A stretch of DNA of 64,000 nucleotides from Colias croceus (lineage: Eukaryota; Arthropoda; Insecta; Lepidoptera; Pieridae). Positions 38,601 to 50,452 of the stretch are shown here, piece by piece. A program made the translations under genes and the position numbers. Location: the NCBI RefSeq assembly GCF_905220415.1, contig NC_059545.1, positions 8,566,001-8,630,000 on the forward strand. Direction: 5' to 3'. The first letter of the stretch is position 1. Each line of letters begins with the position of its first letter. Below the pieces are notes generated by a model that saw only the letters and a list, made by a program, of their open reading frames with translations, was not told the DNA's origin and searched no databases.

Positions 38601-41600
38601 ACAAGAGCGTGCAGGACAGACTGAGACGGTACACAGTACCCGCTATAGAGCATAGGCTTTGCACTCGGTGTTTGATGTCACAATATAACCCCACCGCAAA
38701 TTTTTCTGTACAAATTGTTGGTTTTACAGCTTTTCCATCGAGTAAAATGCCCTTTTCATGTGTCTTTGTAAGTCTGCGTTTCATTCGACTAAACTAACAT
38801 CAAATGTCGAGTAAGAACGTGCAGAAAAGACTGAGACGGAACATAGTACCAGATCTATCTTTGCACTCGGTGTTTGAGAACACAATATAACCTTCTGTAC
38901 AGTGTGTTGGTTTTGACAGCTTATCCATCTAGTAAAATGTCAATCATGGCCCTTTTCATTTGTCCTTGTAGTTCTGCGCTAACATCAATACGATTGCAAA
39001 AGCGTGCCGTATAGAGTGGATAGTTCAACGTGCTCGCTTTGTTTTGCACTCGGTGTTTGATTTTACAATGTAACCCCACTGCCATTCTTTGTGTACAAAT
39101 TATTGGATTTACAGCTTTTCCATCTAGAAAAACGTCCATTGTGTCCCCTGAAAGTTTGCCCTTACGTTTCATTCGACTGTTCTAAGAAGAGACGGTATCG
39201 AGTACCCTCTCTATGCTTTGCACTCTGTGATTGCTTTAACAATATAATACCACTGCACCTTTTTCTGTACCGAGTTTAATGTCCATTGTGTATTTGTGTC
39301 TCATTTCACGTGTCTTTGTAGAATTGCATTTCATTCAAAATTACGTCCACATTCCACATGCTAGTAAAGTGCGTGTTGGATAAAATTGGAGGGTACAACC
39401 ATATCCGCGCTTTGCTTTGCACATGTTGGTTTTGTTTCCGTTATAACCCGTCTCAAATGTTTTTTTGGTTGCTGTGTATTGGTTTTATTTATTTTCCACT
39501 GTGTAAAATTCAGTCGTTTTTCATAATGCATCTTTGTAGTTCTGCATCTCATTCCACATTGTGTGATGTGCTAGTTATGTTGTTTTAATCTCATCACAAA
39601 GTAGTGCAACGTTTGTGCATAGCATACACAAAACATATTCTGATGCTATTTATTTGCATTTAGGTTTTGTTTTATTTAACGTTCACTTTTTTCCGTCCCG
39701 CAACTTCTTGACATGGTTTTAAACATTTATTAGCGTAAAACCATCATTATATCCATCCATGTGGTTCAGTTCATGCATTACTTCGCGTTGCACTAGTTAT
39801 TCACCGAAGGTTTTATCTCTTTTCAATGCCAATTAAAAAAATCATATTCAAAAAGTTTTCATGCCTTGCGCTTATAAGGCGCTTATGATTTCCATAGCTT
39901 CTGTTGCTCTTGGCATTTGCTTTCAAGATCTCCTCCATCTCCTCCATCTCCTGTTCTGCATATATTTTGTGCCTTTTATTTCCTGGTTTCTAGATGTCCT
40001 GTCTCTATGCAGACCACATACGCAGCTTGTATTTATTTTGAGATATTCCAACACACATACATATTATAGTATTTACCTATTCCTATTGTCTTAATTGATG
40101 CATTATTTTCAAGAATTATTATCGTGATTAATTAAAGATGGTCTCATTATATTTGAATTGTGTTCGTTTTTATTGTTTCTGTTTTTTTGTATATTTTTGT
40201 TTTGTTTTGTTTTTTGTATTAATTGATATAATTAGTTATTTCAATAAAACATAAGAAAATAACATCGTTTGTTATAAACAATTCTGTTTAAGATGTTTTC
40301 ACTACATTTGAGGTCATTGATACTAGCTTATTGGCACATATAACGTTTAATGATGTGTGTCGCTACGCCTCATTGCATATTATTCTTACATATATGGTAA
40401 TGTACTGTATGATCGACGAACGAATATAGATCAATGAAATAATTCGTATTCTATGAAAAGTACAGCTCTTTTACAATGTATTAGGATTTCAACCATAACA
40501 AGTGATTAACGGAATTGCCTTCCATAGCTGGATATAATACATTTTCGCTTTCATATATAACATTACTAGTGAAAGTAGATAATTAATAATACATAATAAG
40601 ATACTAAATAACATGCTATTGTGTGAAATTCATTACATTCTTCAATAAAAATGTATATCTCGTTACTCATTCATATCAATAATTGTTCATCTGCCCTTGA
40701 TAATCTATATTACTGTACTAATTGTAAAAAGTTATAAAATAATTAACAGTTGTTTCGGCCGATTTACCTCGCTCCATTTACAAGCCGTCACGCTTCGCCA
40801 CTGTATCGAGCGCTGCACATTTTTGTATAATTTTATTAATTGCACTGCGTTTTCATTTCTTCCTTTCAGTGTTGTTTTTCACGGACATTCGTTTTCACTT
40901 GTATATTTTGATGTACGCTTGCACTTGAAGAATGTATAGTTGTAGATTCACTATTTTCTGCTGTTATAGATTTAAAAGTAAATGCGAAAATACGTAGCTA
41001 CACTGCTGCTATTTTCACTTAAAACTTGCAAATAGATAGATTTTATATATGTTAGATTTAATAGATTATTATAGATATAATAGATTTTATTTTTTAGAAA
41101 CCTTTATTATAATGAGAAACAAATCGTTTATCTGCAGATACTTTATTTTTAAATAAGGTATTAATTACAAATTTGAAATGATTCTGCAACTTACCTATTA
41201 TAGTCGAGCCAATTTAATAGGCAACATTTGACGTCTATCAATTTTATCTTCGAAGAGAGGTAACCTGCTTAAAAACATCGATTAAAGTGAATTAATCGAT
41301 ACGGATTTGAAACATTTGTCAATCGAATTTACTAATTTATGATGATTTTTATTCACAAGTAATCAATGCATTCGATTCTAGATCTAGATTTCGATTTTTA
41401 GAGTTACATCTCTGGTATTTAAAAAGAAAAAAGGTTTAATGACACAAAATTGTAGCGACGTCAGTTCTTCAAGTCAGAAATTGTTCATTATGTTTAGAAT
41501 GGTTTATCAGTAAAATGAAATCTTAAAATTACTTCTATCGGTCATTATTATTATAAATATGTAATCATAATTGAAAAAAGTTAAGCAAATGTGCAGATCT

Positions 41601-44600
41601 AACAAAAAGAAATATCATGTTATTCTATGTCGTCGTTACAAGGTTACGTTTTTGAATTTAGTTGAACTGTCAAATGTTGCCTATTAAAATGGCTCTACTA
41701 TAATTACATCATGTACTACGCTAAGCAACTATTTAGTTAACTTTATAAGTTTGTAAAATGCTGCCTTCTTAAAAAAAAGTTCATTTTATAACAGCTGAAT
41801 ATCACTAAAATAATATCTTTTAATTTTATTACTTCCCTAACGACTAAATATTATGTATTATGTGTTGCACAATGATTGCCTATATTCACCTAATCACTAA
41901 CTTTCACTTATACTCCAAAGTTGGCAATTAATAAGCATTTGTTTGCAGTGACCGATACAACAATCAAGATGATGAGAACAAAATGGAAGATAGAAACAAC
42001 AGGTTCCAAAGATCAGACAGACGGGACAATCGTGGGGAGAGGAGAGACAATTGGGGAGATAAGAAGGAGAATTGGAATCAGAAACGGGAATTCCGTGATA
42101 ATAGAGGAGAGAGGAGTGAACGTTTCGAACGAAGCGAACGCGGGGGAAGAAGCAATTTCACTCCACGGGACAGAGCAGAGAGATCCAACCGTTCCTATAA
42201 CTCCGATAATGACAAACGATCAGAGAAAAGTTTCCGCTCTCACGATAGTAACGATAGACCTAGTCGCGGACCGCCCTACAAAAGTCGCAACCAATTCACA
42301 CCTGTGCCGAGTAAGGAATTGGCTAATCCAGTTCCCTTGGACACTCCGTACACAGAACCAACCGTAGAACTCGGCTCGCAACAAGAAGTCTCCGTAACTT
42401 GGATAATTTCTCCAGAAAACTTCTACACGCAAATCGTCTCGCTCCAATCCAAGTTCCTGGAAATGATGCACCAGATCCCAGAACTATACAAGGGCGTGAA
42501 ATCTTATTCTGGAGAAATTAACGTCGGCGCTTCGGTTTTAGCGCGATACCCGGCGGATAGTGTGCTATATCGAGCCACTGTTATTTCCATACAACCGTTC
42601 TCGAAATACATAGTGCGATACGTCGATTTTGGGAATAAGCAGTTGGTTGACGCAAAAGACATATGGCAATTGGATAGTCAGTTAATGGATTTGCCCATTA
42701 TGGCGGTACATTGCTCGCTAGTGGGAGTTTTGCCGAAGGATGGGGAGTGGAAAGCGAACACGGACATAGATTTGTGTTTCAATGCTCCACGCTACCAGTG
42801 TATATTCCAAGAAATTGCGGAGGAGCAGTACAAGGTGTCGCTGTGGAACAATGGTGTAAGTGTCGCGGACCTGCTTGTGGAGAAACAGTTGGCCTTGCCG
42901 GCAGAGCACCAGTCTGTTACATTGAAAGGTGATTTGATTTGTATTTCTTGGTGTTAATCTTTTATTGTTAGGATGGACATGCTGATGCAACCTGGTTCAA
43001 TAGTTATGACGTCCTTACGAAACAATTAAATGTTAGTATTGAGAATTTTTTTAAAGAATATATTAAAAAAATTGATCACGACGCGGTATTCGAATCCGTT
43101 TTTCGGTTTGCCGGCGTGCGCCTCGTGATCGATTTTTTTATATACATATGTATATGCATTTGGATGCTACAAAACGAAATATCCAAATCTTCAATATTTT
43201 ATCAGTATAGATTTATTTTAAATTAAAACATTAAAATCATAATAATATTTTCAGACGAAGCCATCGACCTGACTATAATAGTAGGCCAACAAATATTGTG
43301 CCGCGTTACGCACATCGAGTCGTACGAAAAGTTCTACGTTCAACTCGACTTGGATAAGGCGGATTTAGTTGAAAAGGCCATCACCACCTTCGACGCTAGC
43401 AAGGTAAGCACATTAGTTACTGAAAAATATATAATTTAAAGCAATTGTTTTCTTATGTTTAATTTTGCACGAGTTTTGCATTAAGAAATGTATAAATACT
43501 TGAGAAAATTAACTTTTCTACGTATTTGGGATTAATAAAATAAATGAAGAGTTGAAGAAGAGGATATTTTTTTTTTCTAATAAATCGCTAAAATATATGT
43601 GTAACAATGCAAAGTATAATCTATATACTTTTACCTATAATTATAAACTCAAAAAAGTCCTAAACAATATAAAAACATCAAATTTCAGCTGACCCCGCTA
43701 GCCGCAGACAGTCTCACGGAAGGCATTCACTGCACAGTGAAGCACAACAATAAGATACATAGGGCAATACTGGGGGATGTATCTGACACTGCCAACATTG
43801 AGGCCGTGCTGCCAGACTATGGGAACACTATACGCACATCGTTGGAAAACGTGAGTTGTAGGAAATAAATACCCACATTTAGAAAAAAAAATTGTGCGTG
43901 TACTAGTGTACACACGTATGAAGTGAAACTTCTTTATGAACTTATTTTTCAAAAAATAATTTACTATATGCAGCTTTACAGAAGTACGTCGAATCACGTG
44001 TGGTAGGGATAAGAAAAAGATGGCGCGTAACGTAAAAATGTCACGCGTAACGAAAAAATGTTACACTAAATTTTTTTCCAACCCCGATAAAGAAGTTTCA
44101 CTTTAAAAATTGTATAGGCAGATGTTTTAAATACAGGGTGGCTGGAATTATGTTTTCTGCAGTTTTATTCTAAAGTTTTTTGTGCATGTTTGTTGAATGG
44201 AATAATAAACTTTTATTTTTGTTCCTTGACACTGTAACATATTAAGTTGTGTTTTCAATCTTAATCAATTTATGTATAATCGTAAGAGATTGATGATTTT
44301 AAAAAATATCAATAAAAAGAACATATACCGGCCGCATTGAGTTTTCTGAAGTTGGTTAATGAAAATTTGCTGTCTGTAATTTGTATTAATATGAATTATT
44401 TCAATAATTGATTTTATTTCTTGCAGCTAATGATTCTACCAACAGAGCTAAGCGTATATTACTACCAGTCTTTGGAATGCACTCTAAATAACTTCACAGC
44501 TGAATCGAAAACACTCATTTCTATGGAAGAATTGCAAAAGCAGCTCTTGGGAAATAAATGCATCATTTATATTAATGACGTTGAAGAGATCAGGTATGTA

Positions 44601-47600
44601 AAATCTAATTGACTATCAATCATAAAGTATTTTTAACTTTTGCTAAAAATTTCATTAGAAAAATTAGATACATATAGTAAAGGTTGAAAGTAGGAACTCG
44701 CGCCATAATTTTTCAACTGGAAATCATAAATACGACGAAATAAACGAAGGAATTGGATAATTTGTCGTAATTTTATTTTTATTTTCAGATTAATATCAAC
44801 GTTATACAACGAAGCGTCTGGAAAGAAGATAGGAATTTTCGAGCCAGACGAAGGCGCGTACGATGAAGTGATCCCGCTGTGTACACGTGCGGTGTTCAAC
44901 TATAACTTTGGAGTGGCTTACATAAGTCATATGGAGAATCTCAATGAGATATACTTGCAGAAAGCCACCGATACCGACAAGATTGCGGCTCTTTTGGACG
45001 AGCTGTACAAGTTCTATGAAGAAGGTAAGATTGCAAATATTTTATGTCATAAAAAAAATAGGAAAATAAAGCTTTTAAACGCTATTTATTCATTATATTA
45101 TTATAACGACGTTTTGCACACTATTTGTAAATATATAATTTTAGCTAATAACCAAAATACTATAAAATAACTTGTTAATTGTCATAATATTTCTGACGTA
45201 AAATTTCTTTATGAATTACAATTTTGATATATGAATCTATTGCTGTTGTTGCAGGTACACCAGAGCCTCTTGAAAGTTTCGATGCCGATGCATTGTGCGT
45301 TGCCAAATCGTCTGATGGCAATTGGTATCGCGCTACGATAATAAGTTCCACCGAAACAGACGCAAAGGTGCAGTTCACTGACTATGGAAACACAGAAACA
45401 ATTGAACAGGGATCAATCAAGAAAATGGATCCCAAATTCTATGAGCCCTGTAGTCTTGCTCTTGTTGCAAGCTTAGGCCTGGTTGCACTAAATGACGATG
45501 CCTTAACGAAACTCCAAGAATGGACGACCGATAAAGAGGTTCAAGTGACCTTAGCTTTCGGTACTGATGGCTGGCTTGCTAATCTTCAACTAGATGGTGT
45601 AGATCTGTCCATCAAACTCTGTAATGAGAAGTTAGCCACTCCACAAGTGGCTAGTGAAGAACCAGTTGAAGAGGTCAAAGAGGAAATACCAGCAGAAGAA
45701 CCGATTTCCCTGCCTGATGGTTGCACTCAAGTGTACATAAGTCACATTGATTCTCCTGGACACTTCTGGCTGCAAATGGCAGATAAGGTTGATAAAATCG
45801 AAGAAATACAAGCTGATCTCCAAGCAAACGTAGAATCATATCCAAATATTGAAACCAGAGAAATGGGAACTTTGTGTGTCGCGAAATACTCTGCGGACGA
45901 CCTTTGGTACCGTGCAGAGATATTGGACTCTGATTCCGACATTACAACTGTTCGCTTCATTGATTACGGGAACACAGATGTACTCGACAATGAGCCAGGA
46001 TTAATAAAAGTTATACCAGATAATTTGAAAAACATCGAAAGATACGCCATCAAGTCGAGTGTGAATGCCGTTCCAACTGGAACAGGCCAATGGTCGGAGC
46101 CGGCTTCCGATTATTTCACACAACTAGTAGGCGATATTTCTGTACCAGTTGATGCTTTAATAGTGCTAAAAGATGTAACTACATATGTGGACATTTATGT
46201 CCATGGACAAAATATAACAGATAAATTGGTGTCTGAAGGACATGCAACGAAATCAGAAGAAACTGAATGTGGTGATCTACCCTCGTGTTTCGCTAGTCAT
46301 GTTAATTCTCCGTCCGAATTTTGGATACAATTAGAGAGCGTAGCTCCTGAGCTACAAGCAATGGAAGCTGCAATGGTCGATGCCGAAAATTTCCCTCCAC
46401 TCGTTGATAAGGAAGAAGGAGTTTTATGTGCCGCTAAATATCCCGAAGATGGTGCTTGGTACAGAGCACAAGTGATCGTCGACGGCTCGGAAGGCACGGA
46501 AGTTTTGTTCATGGATTACGGAAACGCATCCATCGCAAATGAACTACGAAGCCTTCCAGATGACCTTAAAACTAAACCAGCACTGTCCAGAAAATGTGCC
46601 TTACAAAAACCTAGAGATATAAAATCTTGGTCACGTCGGTCAGAAGTCAAATTCAATGAATTGGCAGCGGAAGGTGCAACAATATTCAACGTCCAATTCA
46701 TAGCCTCTGGTGATATATCCATAGTAGAACTGTATCTGGAAGGCAAATCGGTTACCGAAGAACTCGTTGGGCTCTGTGAAGAACAACCCGCTTCAGAGAG
46801 ACCCACACCAGTTGGACAAGATTTACACACGAGTGGCAAAATTTGTTATGTAGATTCATTGAACGAGTTCTATGTGCAGCTCGATGATTCTGAAGCTGAT
46901 CTGGACAAAGTTACCGATAATCTTAGCAATAGTGCAGACTTCGAACCTATTGCGAAACTAAAAGTCGGATCCCTTTGTGCAGCTTTCTGGGCAGAAGACG
47001 AACAATGGTATAGAGCGAAAATCTTAGAATTTTGTGATGTTGGCAACCATGTACAATTTATTGATTATGGTAACAAAGCTAAGTGTGAAGACTTTAGACA
47101 GCTGCCTGAAGATTTATCGGTTATCGAGCCGCTCGCTAAATGTTGCCGCTTAGCTGGCATCACAGAAGACTTTGCCACAAATGAAGCTGCAAAATTAAAA
47201 TTAGAAGATTTAGTTGCTGAGGTCACAACATTCCAAATAGAATTTTTAGATAGCGCAGCTGAACCCGCTCTAGTGAAGTTAATTCTAGACGATAAGGATT
47301 TAGTTTCGATATTATCTGAGGCAACTCCTGCAGCTGAAAGCGAACCGGCGTCCAACGCACAAATACCTTCGGATGACGTTGAAATAGAAGCAACAGTTGT
47401 TAATGATGCAGTTGACATTGTTAATGACTTAGATTCTTCTCAAGTAGATTTGAATGAAAGCATGGGGAGCGCGAAAACAGTTATCGAAAACACATCATTT
47501 ACTGAAAAGAGCGAATTGGCAGAAAATACCTCAACACCAGAGAAAGATCTATCTAACGATACACTAGAGAAAGATCTATCTAACGATACACTAGAGAAAG

Positions 47601-47899
47601 ATCTATCTAATGATACACTAGAGAAAGATCTATCTAACGATACACTAGAGAAAGATTCGTCTAATGATACTGTTGAAAAGGATGCCTCTAATGATACTGT
47701 TGTAAAAGATACCTCTGATGAATCATCGGAGCAGGAAAAATCTTTAAAAACTCCAGAAAGAGATGACTCCAAGGAGTCTCTCAACACAGACACTGGGTAT
47801 ACAAGTGATGGTGAACAAAAAGCTAAAGAATCTCCTGTAAAACAAACACAAATTGTAGACGCTATCAAAAGCGAAGAGAAACTGGAAGAAAACGTGTAA
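32652..47899 (+). CDS. tud: Tudor: nine-Tudor-domain germline (piRNA pathway) protein
   Basis: Multi-Tudor proteins bind symmetrically dimethylated arginines of PIWI proteins and scaffold germ granules. Twelve exons: 32652-34532, 34660-34863, 35582-35757, 36725-36802, 38026-38157, 38482-38628, 41949-42928, 43255-43403, 43689-43850, 44427-44593, 44789-45024, 45255-47899. All phases agree: 2318 residues plus stop. Extended Tudor domains lie at about 12-195, 332-490, 515-690, 1018-1198, 1208-1395, 1395-1590, 1594-1770, 1779-1955 and 1960-2135; typical cores are NWYRAM...VDYGN (3), NWYRAT...TDYGN (6), LWYRAE...IDYGN (7), QWYRAK...IDYGN (9). Domains 2 and 5 lack the WYR aromatic pair. A basic, Arg/Asp/Lys-rich linker (696-1010) is encoded mainly by exons 3-7. 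The acidic C-terminus has a nine-residue repeat. Orthology to fly tud (11 domains) is inferred, other TDRD genes are possible. Confidence 0.9.
36860..37825 (+). mobile_element. 5'-truncated non-LTR retrotransposon in tud intron
   Basis: An open frame at 36887-37636 (249 residues) reads VRDLGVLMDSKLTYLQHID, TLYNSLVRSVLEYCSTVWRP, and RIQKRFLWHLL, the C-terminal region of a Jockey/CR1-type reverse transcriptase. There is no catalytic YxDD part, so it is a 5'-truncated, inactive copy. The AAATAAATAAATAAAA run near 37802-37825 looks like its 3' tail. It lies on the same strand as tud in the intron 36803-38025, and its frame is unbroken, suggesting recent insertion. Confidence 0.88.
38600..39565 (+). 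repeat. Decayed tandem array derived from the end of tud exon 6
   Basis: The exon-end phrase GAGCGTGCAGGACAGACTGA then GACGGTACACAGTACC, followed by CTTTGCACTCGGTGTTTGA, ...CTGTACAAATTGTTGGTTTT and TTTTCATGTGTCTTTGTA, recurs in weakened form starting near 38806, 38995, 39185 and 39350. Units are about 165-200 bp. Only the first carries the true coding end and donor; later ones have lost the frame. The array lies in intron 6. Confidence 0.8.
38629..41948 (+). other. tud intron 6, remainder
   Basis: A 3.3 kb intron. It holds the exon-derived array (to about 39565) and the MITE at 41199-41702. The part 39566-41198 is AT-rich with short pyrimidine repeats (CTCCATCTCCTCCATCTCCT near 39933) and shows no gene. 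Confidence 0.6.
41199..41702. mobile_element. 500-bp MITE, copy 1 (tud intron 6)
   Basis: Bounded by TA (41199-41200 and 41701-41702) with ends TAGTCGAGCC...GGCTCTACTA. The TIRs of about 34 bp include AATAGGCAACATTTGAC. A second copy with over 90 percent visual identity lies at 61553-62061. TA duplication suggests Tc1/mariner-type mobilisation. Non-coding. Confidence 0.88.
43041..43140. repeat. Hairpin element, copy 1
   Basis: GATCACGA at 43074 pairs with TCGTGATC ending 43130 around a GC-rich loop with GGTATTCGAATCCG. Left flank GAGAATTTTTTTAAAGAATA also occurs (as the complement) beside the second copy at 55227-55358. In tud intron 7. Confidence 0.6.
43890..44107. mobile_element. GTGAAACTTCTTT-family MITE in tud intron 9
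   Basis: GAAGTGAAACTTCTTTAT (43920) and ATAAAGAAGTTTCACTTT (ending 44107) form near-perfect inverted ends of about 18 bp. The inner sequence parallels 23318-23541. A short duplication of CGCGTAACG...AAAAATGT is visible at 44020-44065. Confidence 0.75.
47544..47715 (+). repeat. 27-bp coding minisatellite near the tud 3' end
   Basis: Four copies encoding EKDLSNDTL, followed by EKDSSNDTV, EKDASNDTV and VKDTSDES variants. The first four DNA units are almost identical (GAGAAAGATCTATCTAACGA start), so the expansion is recent. It sits in the acidic C-terminal tail after the last Tudor domain. Confidence 0.95.
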
Positions 47900-48646
47900 A
47901 TAAAAGTTACGTTAAGTAAAATGCCAAGCATTTTATATTTTATATTGTCTGCTAATTGTTTATAGGTACTTATAAAGATAGCTTAAGCATTGTATGCCTA
48001 ATGAACATGACGTACTTTATCTTTACGTAATTGTGATATGGACGAGTAAGACTTTTATCATATGTATTGTATTGTGCGTTTTGTTGTTATACAGTTTTGT
48101 TAACCAGTACGACAGTGAGTGAAAGTAATTTATGTTATGAGTGTTATTATAAAAAATATTATCACTTTCATTCATACCTTCTCCTTTTAAGATGCGTTAT
48201 ATAGATACATACTTGCATTTTTTTCATTCAAAATGTTTTTAATATAAGGTTGAACTTTCGTTGTTTTATGTAAGATAATATTGTAAGTCATGATATATAA
48301 TTGTTTATAGTTTTATAAATACTCATTTTTTATTCCTTTTTGGTCTCTTAAAGTTATTATAATTAGTTTAACCATTCATATTTTTATTTTTGTTACATTA
48401 TGCATAATGAGCATTATTGCATAATTGTACATTCCCTGTTGTCAGTTCATAAATACTTAACAAAAAAAAAAGTCGTCTATACTGTCATGCTTATTGACCT
48501 ATCTTCGAATAAATATAAGTTGGACTCGAAATATACTAAGAGAAGTTGTGTAACTTTTCGTTTTTGTTTTAAAATAAAGTTTTTTTTTCTATTTGTTGTT
48601 TTAATTACCTCAATTTGCTTCTTACGTATTCATACTTTAGGATCAC
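47900..48646 (+). other. tud 3' flank, probable 3' UTR
   Basis: AT-rich. AATAAA overlaps the stop codon region (47900) and another AATAAAG lies near 48573. No gene is seen. The open frame at 48400-48753 runs into the next repeat and has no protein-like features. Confidence 0.45.
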
Positions 48647-48895
48647 AGTATCCTACTAATATTATAAATGCGAAAGTTTGTGAGGATGGATGTATGTGTA
48701 TGTTTGTTACTTTTTCACGCAAATACTACTTAACCGATTACAATGAAATTTAGCACACTTATAAGTACCCTCTAGGGTAACTTGGATTAACACATAGGAT
48801 AGGTTTTATCCAGGAAAACCCAACGGGAACGGGAACTATATGATTTTCTTTGATATTTCAAGAAACCCGCTATTGCGGGCGGAACGTCTTCGTCT
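48647..48895 (+). repeat. RTE-tail/SINE repeat
   Basis: Starts CCTACTAATATTATAAATGC, includes AACCGATTACAATGAAATTT and ends near CCCGCTATTGCGGGCGGAAC. Same layout as 61075-61292 in reverse. Confidence 0.75.
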
Positions 48896-50094
48896 ATAAA
48901 TATATACTGCAAGCGCTTGCCATAACTGAATATTAAACTTTTTTTAAGTATGTACGTATAGATCTTCTAATAATATATACGACATTATTCTGTTCTATGT
49001 TTTAACTCGATCGTGTCGTGGTGTCAACAATAAAATTCAAGTTTATACAGCTAACAGTTTTTCGGATTTTCTCTTTGGTTGCCCGTGTACCACACCGGTA
49101 GCCTTACCATGAGTTAATCGAAACTTGTGTAATACATACGTATAAACGTATTCGATAACAAGAAGCTGACTTGCAAGCAGTAAGGTTTCGTGAGGATGTT
49201 TACTTAGACTTTAACTGCAGAAATAAATTTTCTTACTCACTTAGTCACTAGCGAGTAATTGTATATAAGTTAACTATGTCAGGCACTAATCTAAATTCAA
49301 TAGCATCATTGATTACGAGGATTCGAACCCGCGTCTTTTTGCCAAAACGGAGGCAACATAATATTATGTAGAATGTATAAGTTTCGAGTGCTTACTTAAA
49401 GAACTTATATTACCTACATATTTTTATTATAATTTTATTGGGACTCTGAGTCAGCAATGACTGTCAGTCCCATAGTATAATTATGCAAAAACTTAACTAG
49501 CCTACTAATATCCGCCGTGTGAATATGTAGACCATCCTAGCCGCATCCGTATTAGGTGCGGATAAAATGGTCTGGAACATACCCACATCGCATCGGTCGG
49601 ACTCACACTAAATTTCCTGTGATAGATCTTATGGTAATTCGTAATCCATATAATTTTACTGAACCACACTATAGTATCATTTTAAAAAGACAGCCGGGTC
49701 TACTCTATAGAAGCTAGGTACTTTCTGAACTGATTTTTTGTATTATACTGATACAAAATCACATTTAAACTGCATATAAATGTTGGATTTAAGTCGGCTT
49801 AAAGTTAGAATAAATAAAACACAATTACAAGTCACTATTTTATTTGATATTGAAAAAATACACTTAAAAATAAAATATTACTAAAATATCTGTACACTTG
49901 AATGCATTAACTTTTACAATAAAGCTACAGATACGACAAATATTATATACAAAATTGCTTCATTTGGAACGAAAAATATCTAAGAATTGACAAATGTATA
50001 AAGTTTATAAAATTATATTAAACTACGTTTTGGGGTTGGTTTCACCGCTTGCTGATAAGGTTCCTGATATTTAATAAGTATTTAGTTAATAGCA
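48896..50094. other. Intergenic, nothing firm
   Basis: AT-rich. At 49514-49606 a block bounded by GTGTGA and TCACAC contains GTAGACCATCC and its near-complement AAATGGTCTGG; it may be a decayed inverted-repeat element. GGATTCGAACCCGCGTC at 49319 resembles a tRNA T-arm, but no tRNA fits around it. Confidence 0.4.
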
Positions 50095-50452
50095 TTCAAA
50101 TGCAAGCGCGGATCCAGGGGGGGGTCATGGGGTCATGACCCCCCCCTGGGCTAGGTCCAATACCTAAGTGGACCACTAATTTAATATTATCTTTTTTAAA
50201 TTTAGAACATACAACATGCTGTTTTTATTGACTTTTGAGACATAAAAGTAATTTAAAACAATTAGGTAAATCAATTACAAACGGAAGAGAATATAACAAA
50301 AATTAGAGGAAAACTTAATTAGGGTCGACCTGTGGTCGTGATTCAAGGGCAAAAAACAGGTTTATCGATTTTTTAAAAAACCTATAACTGCGGAATAAAG
50401 GTATTAGTACCTAGGTTATTAATATTTTTACTACAACTTTTGCACACTTTTC

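Noticed and set aside
38459..38797. Open frame reading past the end of tud exon 6
   Set aside because: The extra residues after RLRR come from intron sequence; the donor CG/GTACAC joins in phase to exon 7.
41921..42367. Plus-strand frame of 148 residues
   Set aside because: Shifted frame over tud exon 7; the other frame continues Tud and splices in phase.
47440..47931. Minus-strand Ser-rich frame of 163 residues
   Set aside because: Antisense of the repeated tud C-terminal tail.
49310..49340. GGATTCGAACCCGCGTC, tRNA T-arm-like
   Set aside because: No D-arm, anticodon arm or acceptor stem can be laid out around it.
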